NCBI RefSeq assembly: GCF_002386445.1
Contig: NZ_DGIR01000021.1
Span: forward strand, 62,001-126,000
Length of the DNA: 64,000 nucleotides
Origin: Pseudomonas sp. UBA4617
GTDB lineage: Bacteria > Pseudomonadota > Gammaproteobacteria > Pseudomonadales > Pseudomonadaceae
Direction: 5' to 3'
Below are positions 23,709 through 32,629 of this stretch, in pieces. The number at the start of each line of letters is the position of its first letter. The first letter of the stretch is position 1. A program made the position numbers and the translations under genes. The notes beneath the pieces are model-generated. The model was not told the DNA's origin and ran no database searches. It saw only the letters and a list, made by a program, of their open reading frames with translations.

Positions 23709-24836
23709 TCAGCAGATGGCCTTGTAGGTCGCGGCATCCACGCGCTGCAGAGCAAGCCCTGCGCTCGGGTCATAATCACTGCCCTGCACTTTGCTGAAGT
23801 AGGTGCGCGCTTCGCCACAGTGCACCAGGCGGTCGTTCGGCTCACCCTCGGTGAGTACGGTGTAGGACTTGCTGCGCATGGCCTGATATTGGCTGTCCGC
23901 TGCCGCCATCACCTGGTGATATTTCATCAGCTGGCTGTCGTCCAGTGCCAGGCGCTTGTCGAGCTGCGCACCCCAGCGGGTCAGGCACACCTCGGCGAAA
24001 TGACGAACGATCAGCCCCGGTTCCACCAGCACCTCGCCGGCACCGGCGCCGTCCACCGAAGCGTTGCCGACGAGCGTGGCGTGGCGGCCTGGCATGGGGT
24101 AGATGCTGATCTGCGTCCCGCTTGCGACCGAAGGGATCACACAGGCAAAACCTTTGGAGCGCTCATCCCGCGAGTAGAAACCTACGTATTCTCTGACGTT
24201 ATCCGCCAACGTCACGCGCTCGGCCTGGACATTGCCGACCCCGGGCACCGGATCGATGGCGAAGATGTTCACGGGTATGTCGCGCAACACCGGATCCTGA
24301 GCCATGGCATTGGCCAACATGTGGCAGCTTATCCCTCCCCTGCTCCAGCCAACCAGATTGACTTGAGTCGGAATGCGCGGCTTGCGAAACATGCTGATGA
24401 TCTGTTCCTGCAGCTCCTGGGGCGTCGGATGGCGGTCACCATAGTCGTAGGTGCGCCAGAACCAGGAAGCGGAGGAAGAAGGGTCCGGAACAGGTACCCC
24501 GGCATCTTTCAGGCGCTGGTACTCTTGCTCGCTCAGCTTGGTACGTTGCCAGTTGCTTTCGCCTTTGATCACCTGCAGCACATGTTTGACGTTCTCTTCC
24601 CAGCCATGCCCAAACAGCTGGCCGGTCCAGTTGAAATAACCGCCGGGCTCGACGAACAGGTTGTCATCCTGAAGGTTGCCGCTGCCGGGGCCATCCACGG
24701 CGATCCAATGGGCGAACTCGCGGCCTTGGTCGTTGCTGGCCAAGGTAGATACCAGCTCGCCGTTCCAGAAATTGGGGTTGGCGTGGTCGAAGCGGTGGGA
24801 GCCGGTGCCGCAGAAATAGGCGGTGAAAACACTCAT
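23709..24836 (-). CDS. Alpha/beta-hydrolase, lipase/phospholipase-like
   Basis: 375 residues beginning MSVFTAYFCGTGSHRFDH. A nucleophile elbow GWSRGG places Ser165 in the middle, with Asp195 in FAIDPVPGVGN and His252 in MPGRHATL as likely triad partners. The GTGSHRFD and GWSRGG motifs recall Tle1/DUF2235-type phospholipase effectors, but overall similarity could not be checked. There is no signal peptide. It stands apart from its neighbours, with no VgrG, PAAR, chaperone or immunity gene beside it. It could be a cytoplasmic lipase or an orphan secreted effector. Confidence 0.7.
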   Translation of the reverse strand: MSVFTAYFCGTGSHRFDHANPNFWNGELVSTLASNDQGREFAHWIAVDGPGSGNLQDDNLFVEPGGYFNWTGQLFGHGWEENVKHVLQVIKGESNWQRTKLSEQEYQRLKDAGVPVPDPSSSASWFWRTYDYGDRHPTPQELQEQIISMFRKPRIPTQVNLVGWSRGGISCHMLANAMAQDPVLRDIPVNIFAIDPVPGVGNVQAERVTLADNVREYVGFYSRDERSKGFACVIPSVASGTQISIYPMPGRHATLVGNASVDGAGAGEVLVEPGLIVRHFAEVCLTRWGAQLDKRLALDDSQLMKYHQVMAAADSQYQAMRSKSYTVLTEGEPNDRLVHCGEARTYFSKVQGSDYDPSAGLALQRVDAATYKAIC

Positions 24837-24925
24837 GGGCAGTCTCTGTAGTGAGAAATGAGTGCTGAAAATAAGTTGGCATACTGACGGAACGCAGGCG
24901 GAAAGCTCACCTCTGCTGCGGAATC

Positions 24926-24944
24926 GGGGCTGCTGTGCAGCCCC
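24926..24944. repeat. Short REP-type hairpin
   Basis: GGGGCTGC-TGT-GCAGCCCC, a perfect 8-bp stem just past the alaC stop. The same hairpin type appears at 4058-4074, 54968-54984, 59868-59884 and 63430-63448. Confidence 0.65.
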
Positions 24945-24952
24945 AACAGTGA

Positions 24953-26161
24953 TTACCTGCGGGCCAGGCCATCGGCCCGGAACATCTGCCGTATCCCGCG
25001 GATCGCCTGGCGGATGCGGTCCTGGTTCTCGATCAGGGCAAAGCGTACGTGGTCATCACCGTAGTCACCGAAGCCGATCCCCGGCGACACACACACCTTG
25101 GCCTCGGCCAGCAGCTTCTTGGAAAACTCCAGCGAACCCAGGTGCGCATACTCCGCTGGAATCTTCGCCCACACGTACATCGAGGCCTTGGGGTTCTCGA
25201 CCATCCAACCCAGCTCGTGCAAGCCTTTCACCAACAGGTTGCGGCGCTGACGGTATTGCTCGGCAATGTCGCGCACACATTGCTGGTCACCCTCCAGCGC
25301 AGCGATGGCGGCTACCTGCAGCGGGGTGAAGGTGCCGTAGTCGTGGTAGCTCTTGATCCGCGCCAGGGCACTGACCAGCTCGGGGTTGCCGACCATGAAG
25401 CCGATCCGCCAGCCGGCCATGTTGTAGCTCTTGGACAGGGTGAAGAACTCCACCGCGATGTCCTTGGCCCCCGGCACCTGCATGATCGACGGCGCTTTCC
25501 AGCCGTCGTAGACGATGTCGGCATAGGCCAGGTCATGCACTACCAGTACCCCATACTGCTTGGCCAGGGCCACCACGCGCTCGAAGAAATCCAACTCCAC
25601 GCACTGCGCGGTGGGGTTGGACGGGAAGCCAAGGATCATCATCTTCGGCTTGGGGATCGACTCGCGAATGGCCCGTTCGAGTTCATTGAAGAAGTCCACC
25701 CCCGGCACCAGCGGCACCGAACGCACCTGAGCCCCAGCGATCACCGCACCATAGATGTGGATCGGGTAGCTGGGGTTGGGCACCAGCACCGTATCGCCCT
25801 GGTCGAGCGTGGCCAGCATCAGGTGCGCCAGGCCTTCTTTCGAGCCGATGGTGACGATGGCTTCGCTTTCCGGGTCGATGGCGACCTCGTAGCGTTCCTT
25901 GTACCAGTTGGAAATGGCCCGGCGCAGACGCGGGATACCGCGAGAGGTGGAATAGCCGTGGGTGTCTTCGCGCTGGGCGACCTGCACCAGCTTCTCGACA
26001 ATGTGCGACGGCGTGGCGCCATCGGGGTTGCCCATGCTCAGGTCGATGATGTCCTCGCCACGGCGGCGGGCCGCCATCTTGAGCTCGGCGGTGATGTTGA
26101 AGACGTAAGGGGGGAGACGATCGATGCGCGCAAAGCGGCGCGGCGAACCTGGGTTGGCCAT
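24953..26161 (-). CDS. alaC: Alanine-type aminotransferase AlaC
   Basis: Class I PLP aminotransferase of 402 residues, moving amino groups between glutamate and pyruvate to make alanine. It starts MANPGSPRRFARIDRLPPYV; the frame is open for 42 codons upstream but they are not family-like. The PLP lysine is in FTLSKSYNMAGWRIGF, and PSYPIHIYGAVIAGA and GFPSNPTAQC are family hallmarks. It stands between the hydrolase and cyoE, with its own upstream gap of 267 bp. Confidence 0.92.
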   Translation of the reverse strand: MANPGSPRRFARIDRLPPYVFNITAELKMAARRRGEDIIDLSMGNPDGATPSHIVEKLVQVAQREDTHGYSTSRGIPRLRRAISNWYKERYEVAIDPESEAIVTIGSKEGLAHLMLATLDQGDTVLVPNPSYPIHIYGAVIAGAQVRSVPLVPGVDFFNELERAIRESIPKPKMMILGFPSNPTAQCVELDFFERVVALAKQYGVLVVHDLAYADIVYDGWKAPSIMQVPGAKDIAVEFFTLSKSYNMAGWRIGFMVGNPELVSALARIKSYHDYGTFTPLQVAAIAALEGDQQCVRDIAEQYRQRRNLLVKGLHELGWMVENPKASMYVWAKIPAEYAHLGSLEFSKKLLAEAKVCVSPGIGFGDYGDDHVRFALIENQDRIRQAIRGIRQMFRADGLARR

Positions 26162-26428
26162 GGCTTCCTCTGAGTACGTAAGCGCCCGGAACCGTCCGAG
26201 CGACGTTGGCCGATGTGGCGGCCTGAAACAGAAGATAGTCCCGAATGAGCGATTCTGTAAAGGATAATTTCCTGTTTTTACCGACATTTTCAGATCTATT
26301 GTTCGAAAACGTGGTGATTATTGTTGCCAGGCCTGTCCCTATCGCCGACGAGCCAGCGACGGGGCCCGATACAGGCATAAAAAAACCCCGGCACCATGCC
26401 CGGGGTTTTCGTGAAACAGGCAGCAGTC
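26162..26428. other. Gap between alaC and cyoE
   Basis: 267 bp. It contains the cyo terminator at 26383-26407 and, nearer alaC, an AT-richer stretch (26250-26330) that probably carries the alaC promoter. I see no further gene. Confidence 0.7.
26383..26407 (-). terminator. Intrinsic terminator of the cyo operon
   Basis: Stem AAACCCCGG/CCGGGGTTT with a short loop, flanked on the minus-strand exit side by seven T. It lies 22 bp after the cyoE stop and could also act on the other strand. Confidence 0.9.
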
Positions 26429-27316
26429 TCAGCGTGCGTAAGTCATCAGCACGTCCGCAGCGGTCTGGCTGTCCACCCCCATCATCACGCTAAGCGCGGT
26501 GACGGTGAGGATGGAGAAGCCGAACACCTTGCGCGCCCACTTGCTGTCGTCCTCGGCCTTGTAGCCACCCCAGGCCATGTACAGCCAGTACAGGCCCATG
26601 GCGGCTGCCACGGCCAGGTAGCCGAGGCCGGCGTAACCGCCGAGGGTAAGCATCAGGGTGGCGAGAACGAAGGCCAGTACGTACAGCACGATCTGCTTCT
26701 TCGCCGCCAGAACACCGCGCGCCACCGGCAGGACCGGAATGTTGGCTGCGCTGTAATCCTTGAAGCGGAAGATCGCGATGGCAAAGCTGTGCGGCATCTG
26801 CCACAGGCTGAACATCACCAGCAGGGTGACCGCAGCCAGGTCGAAGCTGTTGCTCACGGCGCAGTAGCCGATCACTGGAGGCATGGCACCCGACAGGCTG
26901 CCGACCAGGGTGCCGTGCACCGATTTACGCTTCAGCCACAGGCTGTAGAAACCGACGTAGACGATGAAGCCGACCAGCGCGCAGAACGCCGACAGCGGGT
27001 TGGCCTGGACATACAGCAGGCTGAAACCCGCCACCCCGAGCAGGGTGGCGTAGATCAGCGCGAGGGGCAGCGGCATGCCGCCCTGGACCATGACGCGGTT
27101 CTTGGTGCGCTCCATTTTCTGGTCGATGTCGCGGTCGATGCAGTTGTTGAACACGCAACCGGAGGCGACGACCAGGGAGGTTCCCACTACTACCGCCAGG
27201 AACAGGGCGAAATCCACATGGCCCTTCGCGGCAAGGAAGAAACCGCCTGCCACGGAAAGCACGTTACCGAAAATGATCCCCGGTTTGGTGATTTGGATAA
27301 AGTGCTTAACGGACAT
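26429..27316 (-). CDS. cyoE: Protohaem IX farnesyltransferase (haem O synthase)
   Basis: Membrane enzyme that adds a farnesyl group to haem B, giving the haem O used by cytochrome bo3. The 295 residues have several membrane spans. The UbiA-family motif NCIDRDIDQKMERTKNR and the second aspartate loop are present. It starts MSVKHFIQITKPGIIFGN and lies 11 bp after cyoD. Last gene of cyoABCDE. Confidence 0.97.
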   Translation of the reverse strand: MSVKHFIQITKPGIIFGNVLSVAGGFFLAAKGHVDFALFLAVVVGTSLVVASGCVFNNCIDRDIDQKMERTKNRVMVQGGMPLPLALIYATLLGVAGFSLLYVQANPLSAFCALVGFIVYVGFYSLWLKRKSVHGTLVGSLSGAMPPVIGYCAVSNSFDLAAVTLLVMFSLWQMPHSFAIAIFRFKDYSAANIPVLPVARGVLAAKKQIVLYVLAFVLATLMLTLGGYAGLGYLAVAAAMGLYWLYMAWGGYKAEDDSKWARKVFGFSILTVTALSVMMGVDSQTAADVLMTYAR

Positions 27317-27327
27317 GCAGTCTTACC

Positions 27328-27660
27328 TCACTTGGCCAACATTTCGAGGTGGATGCTGAACATGATCCACAGCGACAGGCCGACAAGCAGAGCGATCACC
27401 AAAGTGGTGAACAGGAACGTCGATACGTTGTTGCGTTGCTCTTTCGAGCGGTCCATGTGCAGGAAGTACACGAGGTGTACCACTACCTGGATCACGGCCA
27501 TGGCAACAATGATCAGAACGGTCAGGTTCTTCGGCAGGCTTGGCGACATGGCCAGGCCGAACGGGATCGCGGTCAGGATGATCGACAGGATGAAGCCGAT
27601 CATGTACGACTTGACGCTGCCGTGGTTACCTTCGTGATGAGTGTCGTGTGCGTTAGCCAT
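27328..27660 (-). CDS. cyoD: Cytochrome bo3 ubiquinol oxidase subunit IV
   Basis: 110-residue small subunit with a hydrophilic His-rich N-terminus (MANAHDTHHEGNHGSVKSYM) and three membrane segments, including LTVLIIVAMAVIQVVVHLVYF. It helps assembly of the CuB site in E. coli. It overlaps the last base of cyoC. Confidence 0.96.
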   Translation of the reverse strand: MANAHDTHHEGNHGSVKSYMIGFILSIILTAIPFGLAMSPSLPKNLTVLIIVAMAVIQVVVHLVYFLHMDRSKEQRNNVSTFLFTTLVIALLVGLSLWIMFSIHLEMLAK

Positions 27661-28283
27661 TACAGAACTCCCAGCAGGTAGACGACGGTGAATACGCAGA
27701 TCCAGACCACGTCCAGGAAGTGCCAGAACAGGCTCAGGCAGCTCATGCGGGTCTTGGCGGTCGGCGTGATGCCGTGCTTGTTGATCTGGTACATCATGAC
27801 TGCCATCCAGATCAGGCCGGCGGTCACGTGCAGGCCGTGGGTACCTACCAGGGCGAAGAAGCCCGACAGGAAACCACTGCGGTTCGGGCCGAAGCCTTCG
27901 CCGATCAGGTGATGGAATTCATAGATTTCCATCGCGATGAAGGCTGCACCGAACAGGAAGGTCACAGCCAACCAGCCCAGTACGCCAGCTTTCTTGCCAT
28001 CGAACATCTTCAGCATGGCGAAGCCGAAGGTGATCGAGGACAGCAGCAGGAACAGCGTTTCAACAGCTACGAAATCGAGCTGGAAGATGTCATGACCCGA
28101 CGGGCCGCCGGCAAAACTGCCGGACAGCACCGCGTAGGTGGCGAAGAGCGACGCAAACAGGATGCAGTCGGTCATCAGGTACAGCCAGAAACCCAGTACG
28201 GTCATCTGGCCCGAGTCGTGGTGGTGGTCGTCATGCCCATGGTCGTGACCATGAGCAGCACCGTGCATTACTTGACTGGACAT
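27660..28283 (-). CDS. cyoC: Cytochrome bo3 ubiquinol oxidase subunit III
   Basis: 207 residues, five membrane spans. The N-terminus (HGAAHGHDHGHDDHHHD) is very histidine-rich, a common feature in pseudomonads. VGTHGLHVTAGLIWM and HFLDVVWICVFTVVYLLG match the haem-copper oxidase subunit III family. It follows cyoB by 3 bp. Confidence 0.96.
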   Translation of the reverse strand: MSSQVMHGAAHGHDHGHDDHHHDSGQMTVLGFWLYLMTDCILFASLFATYAVLSGSFAGGPSGHDIFQLDFVAVETLFLLLSSITFGFAMLKMFDGKKAGVLGWLAVTFLFGAAFIAMEIYEFHHLIGEGFGPNRSGFLSGFFALVGTHGLHVTAGLIWMAVMMYQINKHGITPTAKTRMSCLSLFWHFLDVVWICVFTVVYLLGVL

Positions 28284-28286
28284 TGA

Positions 28287-30305
28287 TTACACCCGCTCAA
28301 ACGATTCGACACGTGCGCCGGCAGGCAGAGCACCTGCTTTGGCCAGCGCTTTCATGCGCTCGCCTTCGATGCGCGCCACTTCTTCGGCCGGAACCATGTA
28401 GCCCTGGTCGTCACGCGCCGCGTGGCGAACGAAGACAGCGATGGTTGCAACCAGGCTCGCGCCAACCAGCCACCAGATGTGCCAGATGAAGGCGAAGCCG
28501 AAGACGGTCAGGAACAGGCCCATGAACAAACCGGTGGAGGTATTGCTCGGCATGTGGATCGCTTCGTACTTGGCCGCTGGCTTGTAGGCAACACCGGCTT
28601 CCTTGGCTTCGTGCCAGGCGTCCAGGCCAACCTTCTCAGGCATGTGGGCGAAGTTGTAGAACGGAGGTGGCGACGAAGTCGACCATTCCAGGGTACGGCC
28701 GCCCCATGGGTCGCCGGTCACGTCCAGGTTCTGGTTGCGGTCGCGAACCGATACGTACAGCTGGATCAGCTGGCAGGCGATACCGAACAGGATCAGCACG
28801 GCGCCGACCACGGCTACGTACAGGTAGGGTTCCCACAGCGGGTTGTCGGAGTGGTTCAGACGACGGGTCATGCCCATGAAGCCCAGGGCGTACAGCGGCA
28901 TGAACGCTACGTAGAAGCCCGAGATCCAGAACCAGAAGGCAGCTTTGCCCCACTTCTCGTTCAGGGTGAAACCGAAGGCTTTCGGGAACCAGTAGGCGAA
29001 GCCGGCGATGTAGCCGAATACCGCACCACCGATGATCACGTTGTGGAAGTGGGCAATCACGAACAGGCTGTTGTGCAGGACGAAGTCAGCACCCGGAACA
29101 GCCAGCAGAACGCCAGTCATGCCACCGATGGAGAAGGTGATCATGAAGCCCAGGGTCCACATGATCGGCGCGGTGAAGCGCAGACGGCCCTGGTAGATGG
29201 TGAACAGCCAGTTGAACAGCTTCACACCGGTCGGAATGGAGATCAGCATCGTCGCCAGGCCGAAGAAGGTGTTGACGCTGGCGCCGGCACCCATGGTGAA
29301 GAAGTGGTGCAGCCATACAGCGAAGCCCAGCACGGCGATGGCGCCCGATGCATAGATCATCGAGTGGTGGCCGAACAGACGCTTGCCGGAGAAGGTCGAG
29401 GTGACTTCCGAGAACACACCGAAGGCCGGCAGGATCAGGATGTAAACCTCAGGGTGACCCCAGGCCCAGAACAGGTTGACGTACATCATCGGGTTCCCAC
29501 CAAGCTCGTTGGTGAAGATGTGGAAGTCCAGATAACGGTCAACAGTCAGCAGGGCGAGTGCAGCGGTCAGGATCGGGAAGGAAGCAACGATCAGCACGTT
29601 GGCCCAGGTGCAGGTCCAGGTGAAGATCGGCATGTCCATCAGCTTCATGCCAGGTGCGCGCATCTTCATCACGGTGACGAGGAAGTTCACACCGGTAAGC
29701 GTCGTACCCAGGCCTGATAGCTGTAGCGCCCAGATGTAGTAGTCGACACCCACCCCAGGGCTGTACTGAATGCCCGCGAGCGGCGGGTAGGCAACCCAGC
29801 CGGTCTTGGCGAATTCACCAACGCCCAGCGAGATGTTGACCAGCAGCACGCCTGCCAGCAGCAGGTAGAAGCTCAGCGAGTTCAGGAACGGGAAGGCAAC
29901 GTCACGTGCACCGATCTGCAGAGGAACCGCCAGGTTCATCAGGCCGGTGAAGAACGGCATCGCCATGAAGATGATCATGATCACACCGTGAGCGGTGAAG
30001 ATCTGGTCATAGTGTTCAGGCGGCAGGTAGCCTTCGGAGCCACCGGTAGCGGCAGCCAGCTGGGTACGCATCATGATGGCGTCGGCGAAGCCGCGCAGCA
30101 GCATGACCATCGCGACGATGATGTACATCACCCCGATCTTCTTGTGGTCGACAGTCGTCAACCACTCGGTCCACAAGTAGGTCCACTTGCGGAAGTAGGT
30201 GATAGCACCGACGACAGCGATACCACCGAGCGCAATCATGGCAAGTGTCACCATGACTATCGGCTCGTGATAGGGTATCGCCTCCAGGCTTAGTTTACCG
30301 AACAT
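28287..30305 (-). CDS. cyoB: Cytochrome bo3 ubiquinol oxidase subunit I
   Basis: Catalytic haem-copper subunit, 672 residues. The low-spin haem ligand is His106 (FTAHGVIM). CuB and the cross-linked Tyr are in WGHPEVYI (His284, Tyr288, the same numbering as E. coli). The HHFFTMG pair and HFHNVIIGG supply the remaining CuB and high-spin haem ligands. All proton-channel and metal residues I checked are intact, so the enzyme should be a functional proton pump reducing O2 with ubiquinol. Confidence 0.98.
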   Translation of the reverse strand: MFGKLSLEAIPYHEPIVMVTLAMIALGGIAVVGAITYFRKWTYLWTEWLTTVDHKKIGVMYIIVAMVMLLRGFADAIMMRTQLAAATGGSEGYLPPEHYDQIFTAHGVIMIIFMAMPFFTGLMNLAVPLQIGARDVAFPFLNSLSFYLLLAGVLLVNISLGVGEFAKTGWVAYPPLAGIQYSPGVGVDYYIWALQLSGLGTTLTGVNFLVTVMKMRAPGMKLMDMPIFTWTCTWANVLIVASFPILTAALALLTVDRYLDFHIFTNELGGNPMMYVNLFWAWGHPEVYILILPAFGVFSEVTSTFSGKRLFGHHSMIYASGAIAVLGFAVWLHHFFTMGAGASVNTFFGLATMLISIPTGVKLFNWLFTIYQGRLRFTAPIMWTLGFMITFSIGGMTGVLLAVPGADFVLHNSLFVIAHFHNVIIGGAVFGYIAGFAYWFPKAFGFTLNEKWGKAAFWFWISGFYVAFMPLYALGFMGMTRRLNHSDNPLWEPYLYVAVVGAVLILFGIACQLIQLYVSVRDRNQNLDVTGDPWGGRTLEWSTSSPPPFYNFAHMPEKVGLDAWHEAKEAGVAYKPAAKYEAIHMPSNTSTGLFMGLFLTVFGFAFIWHIWWLVGASLVATIAVFVRHAARDDQGYMVPAEEVARIEGERMKALAKAGALPAGARVESFERV

Positions 30306-30308
30306 CTC

Positions 30309-31253
30309 TTACTCCTCTGCACCGGCAGCTGGTTGCATACTCGATTCCACACCCTTGGTAGTGGCCAGATCTTTGCTGCCTGCTTCTTCGTGGCTCGGAC
30401 GACCGCGGTTCATGCCTTCGTACTTGTCGACGATCAGCTGGAACTGGTCAGGCGAAGCCTCGCTGTACAGCGCGACCGGGTTGTTTTCGCTTGGTTTGGC
30501 CAAGGCGTCGTATTCGGCCTTGTCCAGCTTCTTCGGCGACTGCTTGACCTCGGCGACCCACTTGTCGAAGTCTTCCTGGGAGGTGGCAGTAGCCTTGAAT
30601 TTCATGCCGGTGAAGCCAGCACCGCTATAGTTGGCGCTGATACCGTCGAACTCGCCGTTTTCGTTGGCGATCAGGTGCAGCTTGGTGGTCATGCCGGCCA
30701 TGGCGTAGATCTGGCCGCCCAGGCCCGGGATGAAGAACGAGTTCATCACGGCGTCGGAAGTGACGCGGAAATTGACCGGGGTGTTAGCCGGGAAGACGAT
30801 CTTGTTGACCGTGGCAATGCCCTGCTCCGGGTAGATGAACAGCCATTTCCAGTCCAGCGCGACCACGTCGATCTGCACCGGCTTCACATCGGAATCCAGC
30901 GGACGATACGGGTCCAGCTTGTGGGTGGAGTGGTAGGTGAAGTAGCCCAGGGCGATGATGATCAGGATCGGGATGATCCACACCGCGGCTTCGATCTTGG
31001 TCGAGTGCGACCAGTCGGGGGTGTAGGTGGCGGCCTTGTTGGAAGCACGGTACTTCCAGGCGAAAACCACGGTCATGATGATGACCGGAATCACCACCAG
31101 CAGCATCAGACCGGTAGCGATGAGGATCAGGTTCTTTTGCTCAATGCCGACCTGGCCCTTCGGGTCGAGCAGGGTCCAGTTGCACCCACTGAGTAAAAGC
31201 ATGCCTAAAAAGGGCAATATGCCAAACAGTCTGGGGTAACGCTTTTTACTCAT
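30309..31253 (-). CDS. cyoA: Cytochrome bo3 ubiquinol oxidase subunit II
   Basis: 314-residue lipoprotein subunit. The lipobox LLLSGC sets Cys24 as the lipidated residue. Two membrane segments follow, then a periplasmic cupredoxin-like domain (VDVVALDWKWLFIYPEQGIA, FFIPGLGGQIYAMAGMTTKL) without the CuA ligands, as expected for a quinol oxidase. First gene of cyoABCDE. The upstream 558 bp carry a possible promoter and an ANR-type box. Confidence 0.97.
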   Translation of the reverse strand: MSKKRYPRLFGILPFLGMLLLSGCNWTLLDPKGQVGIEQKNLILIATGLMLLVVIPVIIMTVVFAWKYRASNKAATYTPDWSHSTKIEAAVWIIPILIIIALGYFTYHSTHKLDPYRPLDSDVKPVQIDVVALDWKWLFIYPEQGIATVNKIVFPANTPVNFRVTSDAVMNSFFIPGLGGQIYAMAGMTTKLHLIANENGEFDGISANYSGAGFTGMKFKATATSQEDFDKWVAEVKQSPKKLDKAEYDALAKPSENNPVALYSEASPDQFQLIVDKYEGMNRGRPSHEEAGSKDLATTKGVESSMQPAAGAEE

Positions 31254-31580
31254 CTCACGACCTCTAGATCAGCTTGCTTCAATGCAATTTGTGTTTTGGT
31301 AGCCAACACTTCGTCCTGCCAAGTGCGGCATTTCGCGCCCGTACTCGCTCCTGCCCGGGTCCGACTGCAGGGCCTTGGCGTCAAGCGGGTTAGCGGTGCT
31401 TATGGTTTCGTAGGCAACAGGCCTGTACTTCAGACCAAGTCCATTTGGTGCGGGAAAACGCGGAGGGGGGTCCGCCCGGTATCGCCGTTTGGCGAAACTT
31501 GACGAAGTCAGCAAAAAGGAGCGCTGGGGCTTCCTTCAATCCTGCGACTCGCAAGCAGTGCCGAACGGAAATTGGGGGCG

Positions 31581-31609
31581 ATTGTAGATAGGTCGCCAAC
31601 CCTTGACTA
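31581..31609 (-). promoter_or_regulatory. Candidate cyo promoter
   Basis: On the minus strand TAGTCA (31604-31609), 17 bp, then TACAAT (31581-31586). The -35 matches the consensus at 4 of 6 positions. It is about 330 bp upstream of cyoA. Confidence 0.5.
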
Positions 31610-31732
31610 TGACTTATTGAGCAACAGTCTTTTACAGGATCTGCAACAATACAGCTCGAAAATTCAACTTCGCGACAGTTTGTCGCACCCCGCTTGCTAG
31701 CCCTCGAAGCCGCATTCTGCAAGGCCTGGAGG

Positions 31733-31746
31733 TTGATCTGGATCAA
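31733..31746. promoter_or_regulatory. ANR/FNR box TTGAT-CTGG-ATCAA
   Basis: A perfect 5+4+5 FNR/ANR palindrome in the dsbB-cyoA gap, 66 bp beyond the dsbB stop. ANR is known to repress cyo in P. putida at low oxygen; the site is about 125 bp upstream of the candidate promoter, so its exact target is uncertain. Confidence 0.75.
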
Positions 31747-31811
31747 GCGGGGAGCAACATTTCGCTCTTCTCACGCGGCGCAAAAGAACCTTTGCAGCTC
31801 GGTACTTTTGT

Positions 31812-32318
31812 CTAAGCCTGGCGTCGGTTGCGGTAGATACCGAGCGGAACCAGAACTGCTGTCAGGACGAACGCCAGCAGTGCCCATTGTGCCAGCGACA
31901 AGCCGAGGATCGGTGGATACGGCGTACTGCAGAAACCGTCGACCTGGAATACCAGCGGCCAGAGCTTGGCCAGCGGCAGGTCGTCGACGATCGGCTGCAG
32001 GGTATCGATGCCACAACTGACCATGGGGTTGGCGAGTATATACACATGGTTGCCGGCCGCAACGATTCCACCAATTGCGCTGAGCACCACCAGCGCCTCG
32101 AAGAAGGTCAGGCTGCGGCGCCCGGGCATCGCCGCCGCGATGAAGGCGAACAGGGCAATGAACAACAAAGCATAACGCTGCAGGATGCACAGAGGGCACG
32201 GCGCCTCGCCGAGCACGATCTGCATGTAGAGAGCGCCGCCGATCAGCGAAATGCAGATCAGACCCAACAGCACCAGGAAGCGCCGTTCCCGATTAAGGCG
32301 CGATGTTTGTTCGTTCAT
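31812..32318 (-). CDS. dsbB: Disulfide bond formation protein B
   Basis: Quinone-linked inner-membrane oxidase that re-oxidises DsbA. The 168 residues have four membrane spans. The first periplasmic pair is Cys41-Cys44 (APCPLCILQRY) and the second pair is Cys102 and Cys130 in the second loop. It is on the same strand as cyoA but 558 bp away. Many pseudomonads encode two DsbB proteins, so this may be one of a pair. Confidence 0.93.
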   Translation of the reverse strand: MNEQTSRLNRERRFLVLLGLICISLIGGALYMQIVLGEAPCPLCILQRYALLFIALFAFIAAAMPGRRSLTFFEALVVLSAIGGIVAAGNHVYILANPMVSCGIDTLQPIVDDLPLAKLWPLVFQVDGFCSTPYPPILGLSLAQWALLAFVLTAVLVPLGIYRNRRQA

Positions 32319-32572
32319 TGCCGGTTCCTTCGATGGATAGTCGCAGCGTGGTCCGCCTGCCTGGGCGCAAGTCTACACGCAGAGCAAGGCCTGTGAGCGT
32401 GCCGAGGAAGCGGCGTGATAGCGCGGCGCGGGGCTATCCGGTGTGGCTGAGACCGGCCGCAGCGACGTCGGTTCAACGTCGGGCGGCAAAAAGCGGCTGC
32501 CCAGGTGCCGCGCAGGGCCAGGCCCCTCGACACCCGGGAGTGAAGGATACCGTGATTAAAGGAGAATTAAAG

Positions 32573-32623
32573 ATGAAAACTGTACAGCGGTTTTCACCTC
32601 TCCTTATAAAGGCATTAAGGTGA
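32573..32623 (+). CDS. Possible 16-residue small open frame
   Basis: MKTVQRFSPLLIKALR, preceded by AAAGGAG 8 bases upstream of the ATG in an AT-rich patch. Too short to judge by composition; the good ribosome site is the only reason to list it. It may be a leader peptide or chance. It points towards the inverted repeat rather than towards any gene start. Confidence 0.25.
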   Translation: MKTVQRFSPLLIKALR

Positions 32624-32629
32624 TGCGTG

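Larger units (their letters stand above)
31254..31811. other. 558-bp region upstream of cyoA
   Basis: No convincing gene: a minus-strand frame of 81 codons (31269-31514) has no family-like sequence and no good ribosome site. The region holds a candidate cyo promoter (31581-31609) and an ANR/FNR-type box (31733-31746). A long leader of about 320 nt is implied for the cyo transcript. Confidence 0.7.

Noticed and set aside
31269..31514. 81-codon minus-strand frame in the cyoA upstream region
   Set aside because: No ribosome site, no recognisable sequence, and located in a likely mRNA leader.
32303..32623. 106-codon plus-strand frame in the dsbB-hmpA gap
   Set aside because: Its first part is antisense to dsbB and its promoter, and it has no family sequence. 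Only the last 16 codons have a separate ribosome site, listed at low confidence.
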